Assembly (NCBI GenBank): GCA_028551475.1 | Contig: CM052356.1 | Span: 24,207,884 to 24,271,883 of the forward strand | DNA length: 64,000 nucleotides | Direction of reading: 5' to 3' | Source of the DNA: Casuarina equisetifolia | Lineage: Eukaryota > Streptophyta > Magnoliopsida > Fagales > Casuarinaceae | In this document: in pieces, positions 1 through 11,490 of the stretch | Numbering within the stretch: position 1 is the first letter of the stretch | How the letters are laid out: every line of letters begins with the position of its first letter | Made by a program: the position numbers and the translations under genes | The notes under the pieces: generated by a model | The model's database searches: none | Told to the model about the DNA's origin: nothing | What the model saw: only the letters and a program-made list of their open reading frames with translations

Positions 1-16
1 TCCAAAAACACCTCAG

Positions 17-2272
17 TTGAATGGTATAGCAGAACGAATGAACAGGACATTGGTTGAGAGAGTTAGATACATGATTTCAAATGCTAACTTGCCAAAGACA
101 TTTTGGGGTGAGGCATTACTTACAGCAGCTTATGTTATCAATCTATCTCCAACTGTTGCTTTAGATGGTGATGTGCCAGATAGAGTTTGGTTTGGCAAGG
201 ATGTTTCCTATAACCATCTAAGAGTATTTGGTTGCAAAGCATTTGTTCATATTCCAAAGGATGAGAGGTCTAAGTTAGATGTCAAGACATGAGAATGTAT
301 ATTTCTTGGTTATGGTTCTAATGAATTTGGCTACAGGTGTTATGATCCAGCTGTGAAGAAAATTGTGAGGAGTCGTGATGTTGTATTTTTTTAGAATCAA
401 AATATGACAGATATTGGCCAGAGTGAGAAAAATATGTCACAAGGCTCTAAGATTGGTATTGATATTGATCTAATTCCTTGAAATGATTTACAGCGACAGT
501 TGCCAGAACAAGTTGAGAGTGATATTCAGCATGATGTTCAAGATCAAGTTCAGAATGACCAGCAGGGTATAGATAATAGTGACACTCAGACAGATAATGT
601 TGTTGATGTTCAGCAGAATCCATCTTCAGTTCCACAATTGAGGAGGTCTACTAGAGATCACCATCCATCCTCTAGATACTCTACTGAGGAGTATATATTA
701 TTGACTGATGCAGATGAGCCTGAGAGCTTTGAAGAAGCAACAGAGGATGTGGATAAGAAAAAATGGGTTGATGCAATGCAAGATGAGTTGAAATCTTTGC
801 ATGATAATCAAACATTTGAGTTGGTGACATTGCCTAAGGGCAAGAAAGCTTTGAAGAATCGTTGGATTTATAGATTGAAGCATGATGAAAATTCTTCACA
901 ACCCCGATACAAAGTCAGACTAGTTGTTAAAGGTTTCAGTCAGAAAAAGGGAATTGATTATGATGAGATTTTCTCACCTGTTGTGAAAATGTCCTCAATT
1001 CGAGTGATTTTGGGATTGGCTGTCAGTCTTGATCTTGAAATTGAGCAAATGGATGTAAAGACTGCTTTTCTTCATGGTGACCTAAATGAAGAAATTTATA
1101 TGGAGCAACCAGAGGGTTTTAAAGAAAAAGGTAAAGAGAACTATGTTTGCAAGCTAAAGAAAAGTTTATATGCCTTAAAACAGGCACCGAGACAATGGTA
1201 TCGAAAATTTGAGTCTTTTATAGGGGAGCAAGCCTATAAGAAGACAAATTCTGATCATTGTGTGTTTGTGCAGAAGTTCTCAGATGATGACTTTATCATT
1301 CTACTACTTTATGTAGATGACATGCTTATAGTTGGTAAGAATGCTGCAAGAATTGAAAAGTTGAAGCAGGAGTTAAGTAAGTCATTCTCAATGAAAGACT
1401 TAGGCTCAATGAAGCAAATTCTTGGTATGAGAGTTAGTCGTGACAGAAAAGCCAAGAAGTTGTGGTTGTCTCAAGAAGAGTATATCAAGAAAGTGCTTCA
1501 GAGGTTTTGTATGGATAAAGCTAAAGTGGTGAGCACGCCTCTTGCTACACACTTTAAGCTTAGTAAGAAACAATGTCCTGTAGATGAGGAAGACAGAAAA
1601 GATATGGAAAGAGTTCCTTATGCTTCGGCTGTTGATTGTTTAATATATGCAATGATTTGTACAAGGCCAAATATAGCTCATGCAGTTGGAGTAGTTAGTA
1701 GATTTACTTATAATCCTGGAAGAGAACATTGGAATGCAGTGAAGTGGATTCTAAGGTATCTTTGAGGCACTTCTAGTTTGAAACTTTCATTTGGGAGTGA
1801 TAAGCCTATTCTTGTGGGATATACAGATTCTGATATGACAGGAAATATTGATAATAGAATATCTACTTCAGGCTACTTGATTAAGTTTTCAGGGGGAGCT
1901 GTGGCATGGCAATCAAGATTACAAAAATGTATTGCTCTATCTACAACGGAAGCAGAATTTATTGCAGCAACAGAAGCATGTAAAGAGTTACTTTGGATGA
2001 AGGAATTCATAAAAGAACTTGATTTTGTGCAAGAAAGGTATGTGTTATTTTGTGATAGTCAAAGTGCTATACGTCTTACTAAGAACTCTACGTTTCATCA
2101 AAGATCAAAGCATATCGATGTAAGGTATCATTGGATACGAGATATCATGAAAACTAAAGAGGTTGCACTTGAAAAGGTACATACTGAGGATAATGGTTCT
2201 GATATGATGACAAAGGCTCTATGACGAGAAAAGTTTGAGTTTTGTCAGCATGAGGCCGGTTTGGATTGTGCT
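17..2272 (+). pseudogene. copia polyprotein remnant: integrase C-term, RT, RNase H
   Basis: One continuous reading frame codes for copia pol. The integrase end (about 17-360) includes the family motif RVFGCKAFVHIP. The reverse transcriptase (about 760-1500) shows YKVRLVVKGFSQ, QMDVKTAFLHGDL and the catalytic YVDD (in LLLYVDDMLIVG). RNase H (about 1795-2220) shows GYTDSD, ALSTTEAEF and the QSAIRL and RSKHIDVRYH motifs. The frame never shifts, but stop codons sit at 290, 392, 479, 1763 and 2222. Several replace positions where an arginine codon is usual, as expected for CGA to TGA change. The protein would normally be cut into integrase and RT/RNase H for reverse transcription and insertion. 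Confidence 0.88.
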
Positions 2273-2322
2273 TGAGAAATGGACATATGGAATCTCCCTC
2301 ATTTGGGCTGGAGGGGGAGAAT

Positions 2323-2964
2323 TGTTGGGTTGGTCTAGCCCATATTCGGGGACTTATTATTGGGTCCAATTAAGATAATGTGGCCCTAAGGTTTAAAAGG
2401 AAAAATATAGGATTTTTTCTTTAAGAGAAGGGGTGAGTGGCCGTCAAAGAAAAGAGAGAGAGAGAAAAGAAAAGAGCAGAATTTCGCAGGAATTAGAGGC
2501 CCTGCGCAGCAGTTGATCAAACATCTGATCAAGGTCGATCCGTGTTCCGATTGAGCTGATTTTTTGTCAGCAGGTTCGGGATTGGGTGTTCTTCATTGTG
2601 AACGGTTGGATCGTCGTTTGGAGCTCTTGAAGTCAGCAGATTGTGGTCAAAAATCTGGGTGATATTTCTCCAACTTTTTCTTAGTTAAGTTGTTGTTTAC
2701 AACTTGTTTCTTCACTATTTATTGGTGATTCTATTATTGTTGAATCAGTGAATCTTAGTCATGTTGCTATTGTTAAGGACTTGATTGGGTTGTAACCTAA
2801 CGATTGATATAGTGGAGATTTGAGTGGACTCCGTGATCGGTCCCGTGGTTTTTTATCTTTCACATTGGAGGAGTTTTTCCACATAGAAATTCTTTTGTGT
2901 TGGTTGTGATTTGTTTATTTTACTTGTGATTCAAATACATCGTTGGTGTTTTAGTATTTCCTCA
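2323..2964 (+). repeat. 3' LTR of the copia element
   Basis: The LTR begins TGTTGGG directly after a purine-rich tract (GGAGGGGGAGAA). It contains a GA-rich leader-like segment (2440-2480) and a U5-like stretch with GTGGTTTTTTATC near 2846. The proposed end is the CA at 2963-2964. The start is well supported by the polypurine tract. The end is inferred, because the partner 5' LTR is outside the window. Confidence 0.6.
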
Positions 2965-2965
2965 T

Positions 2966-3993
2966 AGGTTCAATCAAAGTGGGAAACTTTATACGTCGTT
3001 CTTCCCTTCACCTTCTTCGCAAAAACTAGATTCCTTGCTTAGAGTTCGAGTTGGAGGTAAAATCAAAACTCCCTGCTCTATTATTTTCCGAAGAAATGAT
3101 TATTTATTTGGTTAGCTGGTAGGCGACAGACAAGATCCAGAACCAAGTGATTATAATTAGTCTTTTATGTGATCAAGAACTAACTCACATAAACACAGCA
3201 TCTTTAGTGTTCCTGGATAAAATGAAAAGTAAATGTTCAGTTTTCAATTTTCCACATGTTTTTGTACATAAAACTCAACGTGTCCTTTCTTACAAATTAC
3301 AACTTTTATTTCCTCATTTTAGAGTCAAAATTGATGTTGGGCATTGTATATGTGCAAATCATGCCGTCTTTAATAAAAGCACCATCGGTAAATTCTACAA
3401 TGCCACTGCAGGACAATGTTTTACGGGAATGTCTTAGTTCATGGCGTACATTTTTACTGCCTCTCGGACCGTTAACAACAATGAAAAATATGGTCTTAAT
3501 AATCATTAAGGACCCACAATCTTTTCGGAAGAAGGATAGCCCAGCATAAACATGAAATAGGTTGAATTATTTTCGGGAAAATCTTGTTTTTTAGATAAGC
3601 TCCTCTGAGACGTAGATAAAGTACCAAGTATTTGAAACATGCAGAGTAGTTAATCCACTAATTAAAGTCCTCACAGAAAGCACTTCCATCACTTCTGGAT
3701 CTTCCCATTCATCTGATTTCCACAGATGGACTGACCCTTTGCTGTTGTGCCTGCATTTGTAGCACGGATTTGTTTACCGTGAAAACCACAGATCTCCCGG
3801 ATACTATGATGGTCGCTACTGGACTATGTGGAAGCTCCCTATGTTTGGGTGCAACGACGCCTCCCAGGTATTGGGAGAGCTAGAGGAGGCCAAGAAGGCG
3901 TATCCCAACGCATTTATTCGTATCATCGGATTTGACAACAGACGCCAGGTGCAGTGCATCAGTTTCATTGCCTACAAGCCCCCTGGCTTCTAA
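2966..3993 (+). pseudogene. rbcS: rbcS (RuBisCO small subunit) pseudogene: exon 2 remnant and exon 3
   Basis: Exon 3 (3763-3993) is intact after a TTTGTAG acceptor and reads from [20 protein letters not shown] to [15 protein letters not shown] and a TAA, the conserved end of the RuBisCO small subunit. About 700 bases upstream, a decayed exon 2 ends at 3056 with codons for PCLEFELE followed by a GTAAAA donor, the normal position of this intron. In exon 2 the conserved Trp codon is a TAG (3027-3029), roughly ten or more codons before LLRKN are missing, and a frame change near KWETL is likely. Exon 1 with the plastid transit peptide is absent, and the copia LTR lies immediately upstream. The normal protein joins the plastid carbon-fixing holoenzyme; this copy should not make it. 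Confidence 0.85.
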
Positions 3994-4652
3994 GTCTTTT
4001 CTTACTTATGGTTTGAGTTGCAGTACTCGTTTTATCTCGAGTTTCACGAATTTGATTTCTTTCTTTTTCTGAATTCTATTTACTTGTCGGATCTCCAGCT
4101 GAACAAAGATGCTTGTATTGTATGCTAATAACATTGAATGATGTTTTTGTCGCTGTCATCCAATGATGCTCTAGCTTTTCATCTTTTTTTCTCTGTCTAC
4201 TAAATAGTGATTATAATCCACCGAATGGTGGTGCTTTTGTGGTACTGAAGAGTGGGAATGGTTGATAGCTCCCACCATATCAATTGTGATGGAAATCATT
4301 GTTTGGTTGAATTGAAAGTTTAACCCATCACGAGGTTCAAGGTACAACCTTATTGGACAAACCAATAAAGCCAATGAGAGCTTAGGTTGCCGCAACGTTG
4401 GGTGTCGATAATTTTTAACCTTTTATTTTTGTACGGCGTGATTTTACACGGCATCCACCAAACAGCAAGGAGACAGGTTAATGGGAATTCAAGCCCCAGC
4501 CAAAAGTTGGAATATCTGAAATGTATTTAACCATAGACTAGAAATTTCTTGTACAAGAGTACGGCATGAGGGGAGAGAAGCAAAAGCAAGAATAAAAATG
4601 AAAAACAAAAAAAAAAACAAAAAAAAAAAAGAAAATCCTCTCTTCGTTGTTC
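3994..4652. other. rbcS 3' flank, no gene seen
   Basis: This is AT-rich sequence after the rbcS stop, with poly-A stretches near 4598-4630. I see no coding region or RNA gene. Confidence 0.5.
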
Positions 4653-5045
4653 TCAAGGTTTTGGGACCTCCATGATACCCCTCAGGTTCCAAATATCATC
4701 ATCCCAAGCAACATCGCCAAAGAATGCACTGTAAGACTCACACATAAATTCAACATCCCAGACCGGCAGCCAAAGAGAGCCCCATGACATTTGCTCATCC
4801 ACGGCACCCTCCAACCACGGACAGTACTCCTCCCAACCCACCACATTCTCTGTCACCGCCAACCCGGACTCTTCCTCCCCCTTCCTCTCTTCCTCCACCA
4901 CCTTCACCTCTTCTTTCCTTTTCTCAACCTCCCGCTTGGCCTTCTTCTTCGTCGCTAACATTCTGGACGTCGCCGCCATCATTGTTGCTCCTTCAAACCT
5001 GGTGGCGTTCAGGGTGGTGCCCTCTACGTCTCTTTGCCTCTTCAT
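4653..5045 (-). CDS. small acidic plant protein, function unknown
   Basis: The proposed start at 5045 gives a 130-residue, single-exon protein. It has a basic start (MKRQRD), a lysine/glutamate-rich, probably helical middle (around residues 35-65), and an acidic, aromatic C-terminal half with repeated Trp residues (GWEEYCPWLEG, WGSLWLPVWDVEFM, VAWDDDIWNLRGI). The open frame extends upstream to 5453. A TATAAATACC box at 5081-5090 on the minus strand argues that the extension is not translated and that the 5'UTR is short. A second possible start is the MM pair about 20 residues in. I do not recognise a named domain. The tryptophan- and acid-rich C-terminus looks conserved rather than random, but no function can be given. 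Confidence 0.55.
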   Translation of the reverse strand: MKRQRDVEGTTLNATRFEGATMMAATSRMLATKKKAKREVEKRKEEVKVVEEERKGEEESGLAVTENVVGWEEYCPWLEGAVDEQMSWGSLWLPVWDVEFMCESYSAFFGDVAWDDDIWNLRGIMEVPKP

Positions 5046-5080
5046 TTTCTTGGTGCACTCTCTTCGGTCAAGACGAGTCG

Positions 5081-5090
5081 GGTATTTATA
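5081..5090 (-). promoter_or_regulatory. TATA box of the 4653-5045 gene
   Basis: On the minus strand this reads TATAAATACC, about 36 bases before the ATG at 5045. A start of transcription about 30 bases downstream would leave a 5'UTR of only some 10 bases. Confidence 0.5.
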
Positions 5091-5099
5091 CGCTGAAAG

Positions 5100-7594
5100 C
5101 AGGGTCGGCTTCGTGAATGACACGTTAAGAAAAATAAGGATGACACCATATGGGGTTGAACAGAAATTAGTCGTTTTGGAACTTGGACTGCATAGTGATG
5201 AGAGCGGTTGCGAACTTTTGTGGATCACATTCACGTGCCACTGCTCTGTGCCCTTTCGATTCATGATAATGACAATAGGAGAACTTCCCTTGGGCAAACC
5301 CAAAGGGCAAGTAGTTGAACTTTGACGCCAAGGCAAACTCGTCGCTTGGAAACGTACTTGGTATGTGGAAAAGTACTTAGTAATGTAACTTGGTTCAATC
5401 AATTTTCCTGTGACGAAGGGACAGAAGGGAAGAAAGAGACTCGTCAGATCCAATTAAAATATTTTCTTGCTTGCTACGGGCAGAAACATTGTTTGGAGGT
5501 CGGGACCTTGGCAGTGGCAGAAGCTTACAAGTTTAGGCTTTTTATGATTTTTTTTATAATTCTAATGCAGCCATTGACAGCTTTACATGGCATGGTTTTT
5601 GTCTGTGTTCCCTTCGGCTCCACCTGTTTGCAAAACTGCGGCTACAAAGCCGTTCTAGACGGGGCATGGATGGACTGGTCAAACCTAGGTAGACCCAACA
5701 TACTCAATTTAGTTTCAACATTCAAGGTGTTGATTCCTGCCACTTATGCCTTGTTCAATCCATGAGACGCCTTAGCTTGAGGAGTGAGACAATTTCTCGA
5801 GGTCAAAAGTTTCCATGGAAGAATTTTCTCAGTCTACCAATCCTAATATTAGTCCTTCTATGAGAAAATTATAGGACCACGATTCTGGAAAAGTCTTTGT
5901 TTGAATGGAAGTGCGCGGGTCATAGAGGTCGCATTAAGTTAACAAATTCTATGCCTCAACTTCGACCATTGACTTGTTTTTGCTATCATCCTCTATCGGG
6001 CACTAAAGTTCAAGACGTACAAAAAGGGGAATAGGCTTAGAACCCAAAACCATGTACAGGGCCAATTACAACAGCATAGAAGGTGGGTTTAAAGCTCACT
6101 GGTGGCGTGTTCTAACAGCGGACTGGATCGTTACTAAACCGGCCTCTTCGGCCAGCATTTGGGACTAGTGAGTTTTAATTTGATTATGGTTCCCCAATTA
6201 AGCCTTTGATCAGGAAAATCTCGCTTTGATACCAATTAAGGCAAAGGAAGGGTGTCTGCAATATATTATTGTAATCAACCCGTGTATGATTTATAGACTG
6301 GGACGAAATATTATAAGGAAATAATTCAAAATCTGAGATTCGGACCTACCCAATCACGTCCTAAGGAATCAAATCCCACCAACCCCATCTTTAGTGAACA
6401 AGATATGATGCATGTTTAGTGTATCTGGCCCGACTGATGCTTTTAGTAAGAAATTTAACTTCTACAAGCAGTTTTTTTTTTTTCTTTTTTTCTTCATGCA
6501 TTCTCTCATTCTAGAAAACGTGAATTTCCATCCCACCCGCCATCCCATAATTTGAGAGACGAAGGTGCGTCTTTTTCCAAATATTTGAAGTTGCTTTGAT
6601 TTGTTTTACCTACCCGAGCCTTAGACATGCAAGGTATGTTCATTAAACTTTGAGATTACGGGTAATTAGTGGCAAGAGTCGGCAATTGGTCTTGGAAATG
6701 TTGTTACCAATCACGCTTTTTATGTCTCAGAAAAATCTAGTGCATGTTCTTCAAGTTGACTCGACTCACGCTTGATTTGATTGGCCTACTTTATTTGGAT
6801 GGAGTGGTGGATTTCGTTTGGTGATGAGTTTTCAACCACCTTGTGGACTCCCCCTTGGAGAGGAGTTAGAGAACATAATCATTATTTTGCAGAATAAAAG
6901 GGCTAACGGAATGATTGGCCTTGGCATGCCGCGGAAAGTCGCCTCTGAAATCTGTACAACTCCGAAGTCATTCAAACGGACTAATCCTTACAGTCTGAAA
7001 AGGGGGCAACGTGTTCGGCACAGCCTGTTCCGTGATAAATAAGCAACGATGACACATCGCCGAAAAAGACTTTACAGATTCGAATTCGAAAGTGTGCAGA
7101 AAGGGAGGAAACAGCCAAAAGACAAGAAAGCAGAGTTACTTACAAAGTCTCAACAAATTCCAGTAATATTTACGATGCCAAATGACTTCACAGCAACTTC
7201 ATTTTGTACAAGTTTTTCTTCTTAAGCCGCTCAATGGAACTTCAACTTCAAAGACTCGAAAAAGCAAATTACAAATGGAAAATTCCCTTCATGCCGTACA
7301 GACCCTTCTACTTACAAGACAAAAGGGTGGTTCGCACAGACTGTTAACCCAGCCCAGACCAACCATCCAATACCTAGAACTCTCTTCAATTATTTGGTTA
7401 ACATTTGATTTACTTACAAGACACGCACTAGAATCTACACAAGGACGCTATTAACCATATTTACACCCACGCAAAAGGACTGACCTCTTTCCTTCTATGA
7501 GAATTTCAAAATTCATCTCATGCAATGACTTTTGTGTAACTTCTTGTTTGGCTGCTTCATTACTATATGCTTTGTTGGTGATATGACGGGGGTT
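5100..7594. other. intergenic region, no gene seen
   Basis: Reading frames here (for example 5322-5765 plus and 6818-7042 plus) show no recognisable domain and no convincing splice pattern. A T-tract lies at 6472-6490. The last few hundred bases before 7595 probably hold the 3'UTR of the minus-strand gene. Confidence 0.4.
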
Positions 7595-8609
7595 CTAAGC
7601 AAGGGCAGGGATGCTGCAGTTTCGCCTATCCCTGTCAAGGCAATCGAACCCCTCGACCCTCACCGCCGGTTTGTTACCGTAACGGGCCCGAACGCAGCCT
7701 CCTTTCCTCGAAGAAGAGGATGGAGACGATGATAAGCCCAACGGTGAAGGAATCGGAGATTGTGGGATGACTTTCTCATCCCCGAATCGAGCGTCTTGAA
7801 TTAATGGGTTACCTACTCTGCTCGGCGGAGACCCGCAAAAAAAAGGGGGCGACGAGGCTACCTGTGATGGAGCTTGTTCCAGACCACAACCACCACCCTG
7901 TAACAATACTCATTAATTTAGAAAAAGAACAAGAAAACAAAACAAAATGTCACTCTCAAATTACGTGTATGTCAAAGCGTTTCCAGATACAACAGACTCG
8001 CACCGACAAGGTTTTGCTTGAACCACAAACCTATCCATGATTTTCGAATGGACAACAAATATTCTGTTCTTTGAAGCTGAAATATGACTATGGCTTATGG
8101 TATCCAGTTGCATTTTTTTGCATTTTTTATGGACAATTTATTCAGCCTAAACTTTTTTTTTGAAAAAAAAAAAGTTATCCAGGTTTAACAAGGGTTCACA
8201 GATGTGTTTACTTAAGGTGGGCAAATTAAAAAAAAAAAATTGATAACTTCATAAAAACGTGATAGCGGTTTAGACATTTAAAAGATTGAAACCCAAACTT
8301 CAAGTAACTAATTTTGTATTTTTACCTTTAAATTGCACTAGATCAAGCATGTAGGGCCTAGAATAACTACGTCATAAAAAAATAAAAAAGATTTAACCTT
8401 TTTCCTATGAGAGGAAAGAAAAAAAAAAAAAAAAAGGCGTACCTTTGTGAGGATGATATCCAGAAGATCAGTCCCAGCATTTGAATCACACGGCTCAGCC
8501 TGGAGGCTGCTAAATAGAATAATAAAAAAGGAATCAGCAAAGATGAAAATTGAAGGAAGGAAAAGGGAAAAGGGATATAGCTCCGAAGAAAAATCACCTG
8601 AGATGCCAT
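7595..8609 (-). CDS. conserved plant protein of unknown function, two coding exons
   Basis: The CDS is inferred as exon 8598-8609 (ATGGCATCTCAG, coding MASQ, then a GTGATT donor) joined to exon 7595-7897 (acceptor TTGTTACAG). The product is 104 residues. It starts MASQGGGCGLEQ, has a Pro/Ser-rich middle, a conserved-looking block GSPPSRVGNPLIQDARFGDE, a Ser-rich linker and the tail VRVEGFDCLDRDRRNCSIPA. I recall this pattern from uncharacterised short plant proteins; no enzymatic or DNA-binding motif is visible. The join is phase 0 and restores the glycine-rich start I expect for the family. The upstream leader appears to be spliced as well (exon about 8598-8709, first exon ending at 9387). 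Confidence 0.68.
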
Positions 8610-9580
8610 CTGTGGGATCTGAGAGGATAGTCGCTTACGGCGGCGTTCAAGAGACCGAGACGACGAGGTTTGGGGCAAATTACGTGTTCTCTCCGCATCT
8701 CTTCATGCCCTGCAAACGCGTTTTGTTGGATCGCACAGTGATTCATCTTTCGTTTCGCCTTCTGTCGCAATTCGTCCACAACTAATTAGAAGCAAAATTG
8801 AAGACGCACAAACACAGAAAGAGAGAGAGAAAGGGCGAAGTCTGAAATGGCTTTTCGCTGATCTAGGAACATGCATAACATATATCGAAGCCTATAGATC
8901 AAGATCTGGTCGAATAAATATGAATAAACAAATCAAATAAAGTAAATTAAGCGAACACAAATAGCCAACTACAAAGCTCACACCCTAGACGTTGAAAACA
9001 ATTTAGAAAAGACAAAAGAAAGTGAAAAAGTAGAAAGGAAGGCTGAGGATCACAAAGACATCCATGTATTTGAAATTTCCTCGAACACAAACAAAAAGAA
9101 AAAAAGAAGAACAAAAAGATTTCCGATGTTAGGCGAGCAGATCTGCTAAAAACTCAACAAATAAACAGAGCTAGAAATTCAGAAAACCTATTTCATTTAT
9201 TTGCAAAAAGAAAAATAATTAAAAGAAAAGGTTATCTCCTTTGTCCGTTTCACAGATCTGAAAAGCTAAAACCATTTCAAGAAAGAGCTCAAAAAGGATT
9301 TGGAAGCAACAAATATTGAAACCCTGCAAACGAAAGCAGCACGGAGAAAAAGAGGAAGAGGAAGAGGAAGAGAAAGAGAGAGATACCTTAAACTAAGTCG
9401 TGAAACGATTCCTCCAAGGGGTGGTTCTTGCCGACAGAGTATAAATAAGTATTCACACAACGAAAAACAAACAATTGATATCGAGAATTAGGCAAAGGTT
9501 AGCGCAGAGTAAAGCGAGAGCCGATAGAACCCAATGACGGATTAGGTCAGGAGACGTTCCGCGTGGTTCATATTATATAC
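8610..9580 (-). promoter_or_regulatory. probable promoter and spliced 5'UTR of the MASQ gene
   Basis: On the minus strand, GTATATAATA at 9571-9580 is a TATA-like box. A leader exon would run from about 9545 to 9387, ending TTTAAG before a GTATCT donor. The intron would end at the TTTGCAG acceptor (8710-8711), and the leader would continue to the ATG at 8609. A short upstream open frame of eight codons (8706 to 8680) lies in the second leader exon. CT-rich tracts (about 9340-9385 and 8820-8833 on this strand) are typical of plant leaders. Exon limits rest on splice signals only. Confidence 0.42.
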
Positions 9581-9595
9581 AGCCACACACAATAA

Positions 9596-9599
<4 letters not shown>

Positions 9600-9628
<29 letters not shown>

Positions 9629-11490
9629 GCCAGAGAGAGAAAAAGCGGCTTGGACAATAGTGCAACAGCACAGCCAGAGAGATAGAAAGAGAGAGAACCC
9701 CGGTCCGTGATCCGATTGGCTTTCACTTATTTATTCGCCTTCAAATCTAGATTTTCCACGTATTTTATTTCCACTCTCTTCATTTTACTTTCAAGAAAAT
9801 CAAATCAAACAATACTTAAATAATAAATAAATAAATAAATAAAAATCTAGATCCTATTTGCCATCACGCCAGCGATGCCTCCCGCGGGACATCTCATCGG
9901 TACTTACGCCCTAACCAACTTGGCCGAAAAGAAATATTTACGACCATTCTTTACAGAAATATCTCGGATATCATCGGATCTGGCCGTTCAGTTTTCTTTG
10001 ATTCAAACGCCGGTGGCCACGTGGCATGAGTTTTCGGTTCCAATCTTGCAACCGTGTGAAAGGGTTACTTAGGTCGTGGTCGGCATGCATCGCCCTTTCC
10101 TATTTATGGCACATGCATCGTTGAATTTCTTTTCCTTTTTTTTTTTTTTGGTTCATTTCTTTATGGTCCCAATCTTTTTCCCGCACCGCGATGAGATTAA
10201 AGGAATTCTGTTCGTTGTACTTTATAATAACCCTACTCAGAAAATTAATTTTCAAATATAAAGACTATTTCATTTTTCTTAATTTTTACTTTTGATTCTG
10301 ATTTTCCTTTTATAATTAAAAATGAAAAAGACAGATGAAAGTGCTCATCCTTTGTTGATAAGTCGTGGGTGTGTGGATGGCATAGATTTTGTTTATTTCT
10401 TTTGGTTTTCACGTGGAAGAAAAAAAAAAAAACGCTTTTTAGCTGTCTAGGTTCCCTTGGAGAGACGACATATTGGCCATATGTTCAGTCACTGGATGGA
10501 TTCATCGAGAAGCAAAGCATTGGTCTTGATGCTCTTTTGTGTTTAATTGTCAACTACCCGTCAGTTGGCTGGAACCCACCTTTCATGAGTATTGATGCAC
10601 TTGGCCTCTGCGACCTGACTCCTTACGTCACAAAAGGTAAATCCATGCAATAATTCCATTTGATTCTTTTTAACTAAACTAATCCGCCTGATTCTTAAAG
10701 CTATTATTCTTCCTGTGGTAAGAACTCCAAAGCCACTTCTTCTATCCTTTCTCCGCCTAATTTGAATCAAAAGGACTCAAAATCCGAAACATGTAGGCAC
10801 TGGCTAATGGATGCACATGGAGGAGCTACAGTGAAAGATATGCTAAAGATTTAATGATTGGTAAATGGGACAATATACTGCACGAGAATAGTATAATGTA
10901 CAGTAGACTACTCTCTAGGAATGGATTACTTCTATTTGCTTTATGAACCATTTCCTGTTTGGTATCTTTTAGGAATGTGTACACGAGTTTGTATTCCTTC
11001 CTAGTGGTAGAATCGATTCATCGTAATAAAATCAACTAATTGTTTCCAATTGTTTCCTAATCATTCCAACAATTCCATTGATTTTAATATGATTGCAAAG
11101 CATCGATCCTTATGAACTAGCCGTTTTATGTACAATAGCTTTTAGGGATATGTATAGGACTTTCTGTTCTTTCCCATTAGTAGAATTGATTTTAATTGCT
11201 CTGTTATATTCTGGCAATCCCCTTAATTTCAACACCTACTTCTAATGTATTTTGAGAGTTAAAAAGGAACCATGTTAAAGAGTCCAAATAACCAAGCCAA
11301 ATTAAGTATGAAGTTGACAAAAGACGTAACTTAAAAATGAACTATTTGTTTTAATCTTAAAAGTTTGAAGTCTCGTTGTAAAGCTCCACTAATTGGAGTA
11401 TAATATTGATCAAACTTTTGTATAAGATTTGAGGTTGAGCATTTAAAATGACTTGTTAAATTAGCAGTTGGGTTCACTTACTCAACTTGT
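9600..11490. other. intergenic region, no gene seen
   Basis: It contains an A-tract at about 9605-9628, an AATA repeat at about 9818-9843 and T/A-rich stretches near 10140 and 10420. I found no reading frame with a recognisable domain. Confidence 0.4.

Larger units (their letters stand above)
1..2964 (+). mobile_element. Ty1/copia LTR retrotransposon, 3' part (integrase to 3' LTR)
   Basis: The segment reads, in order, the end of an integrase domain, a linker, reverse transcriptase, RNase H, a polypurine tract (2311-2322) and a long terminal repeat. This is the copia order, with integrase before reverse transcriptase. The element runs off the left edge, so its gag, protease and 5' LTR are not visible. 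The right boundary is inferred from a terminal CA at 2963-2964, just before sequence resembling rbcS exon 2. A duplication of the following bases TAGGT is predicted at the unseen left end. The element is dead as read because several in-frame stops interrupt its polyprotein. Confidence 0.88.

Noticed and set aside
4784..5325. plus-strand Pro/Ser-rich frames (4784-5116, 4936-5325)
   Set aside because: They are antisense to the acidic 130-residue minus-strand protein. The proline-rich content is the complement of Lys/Glu codons.
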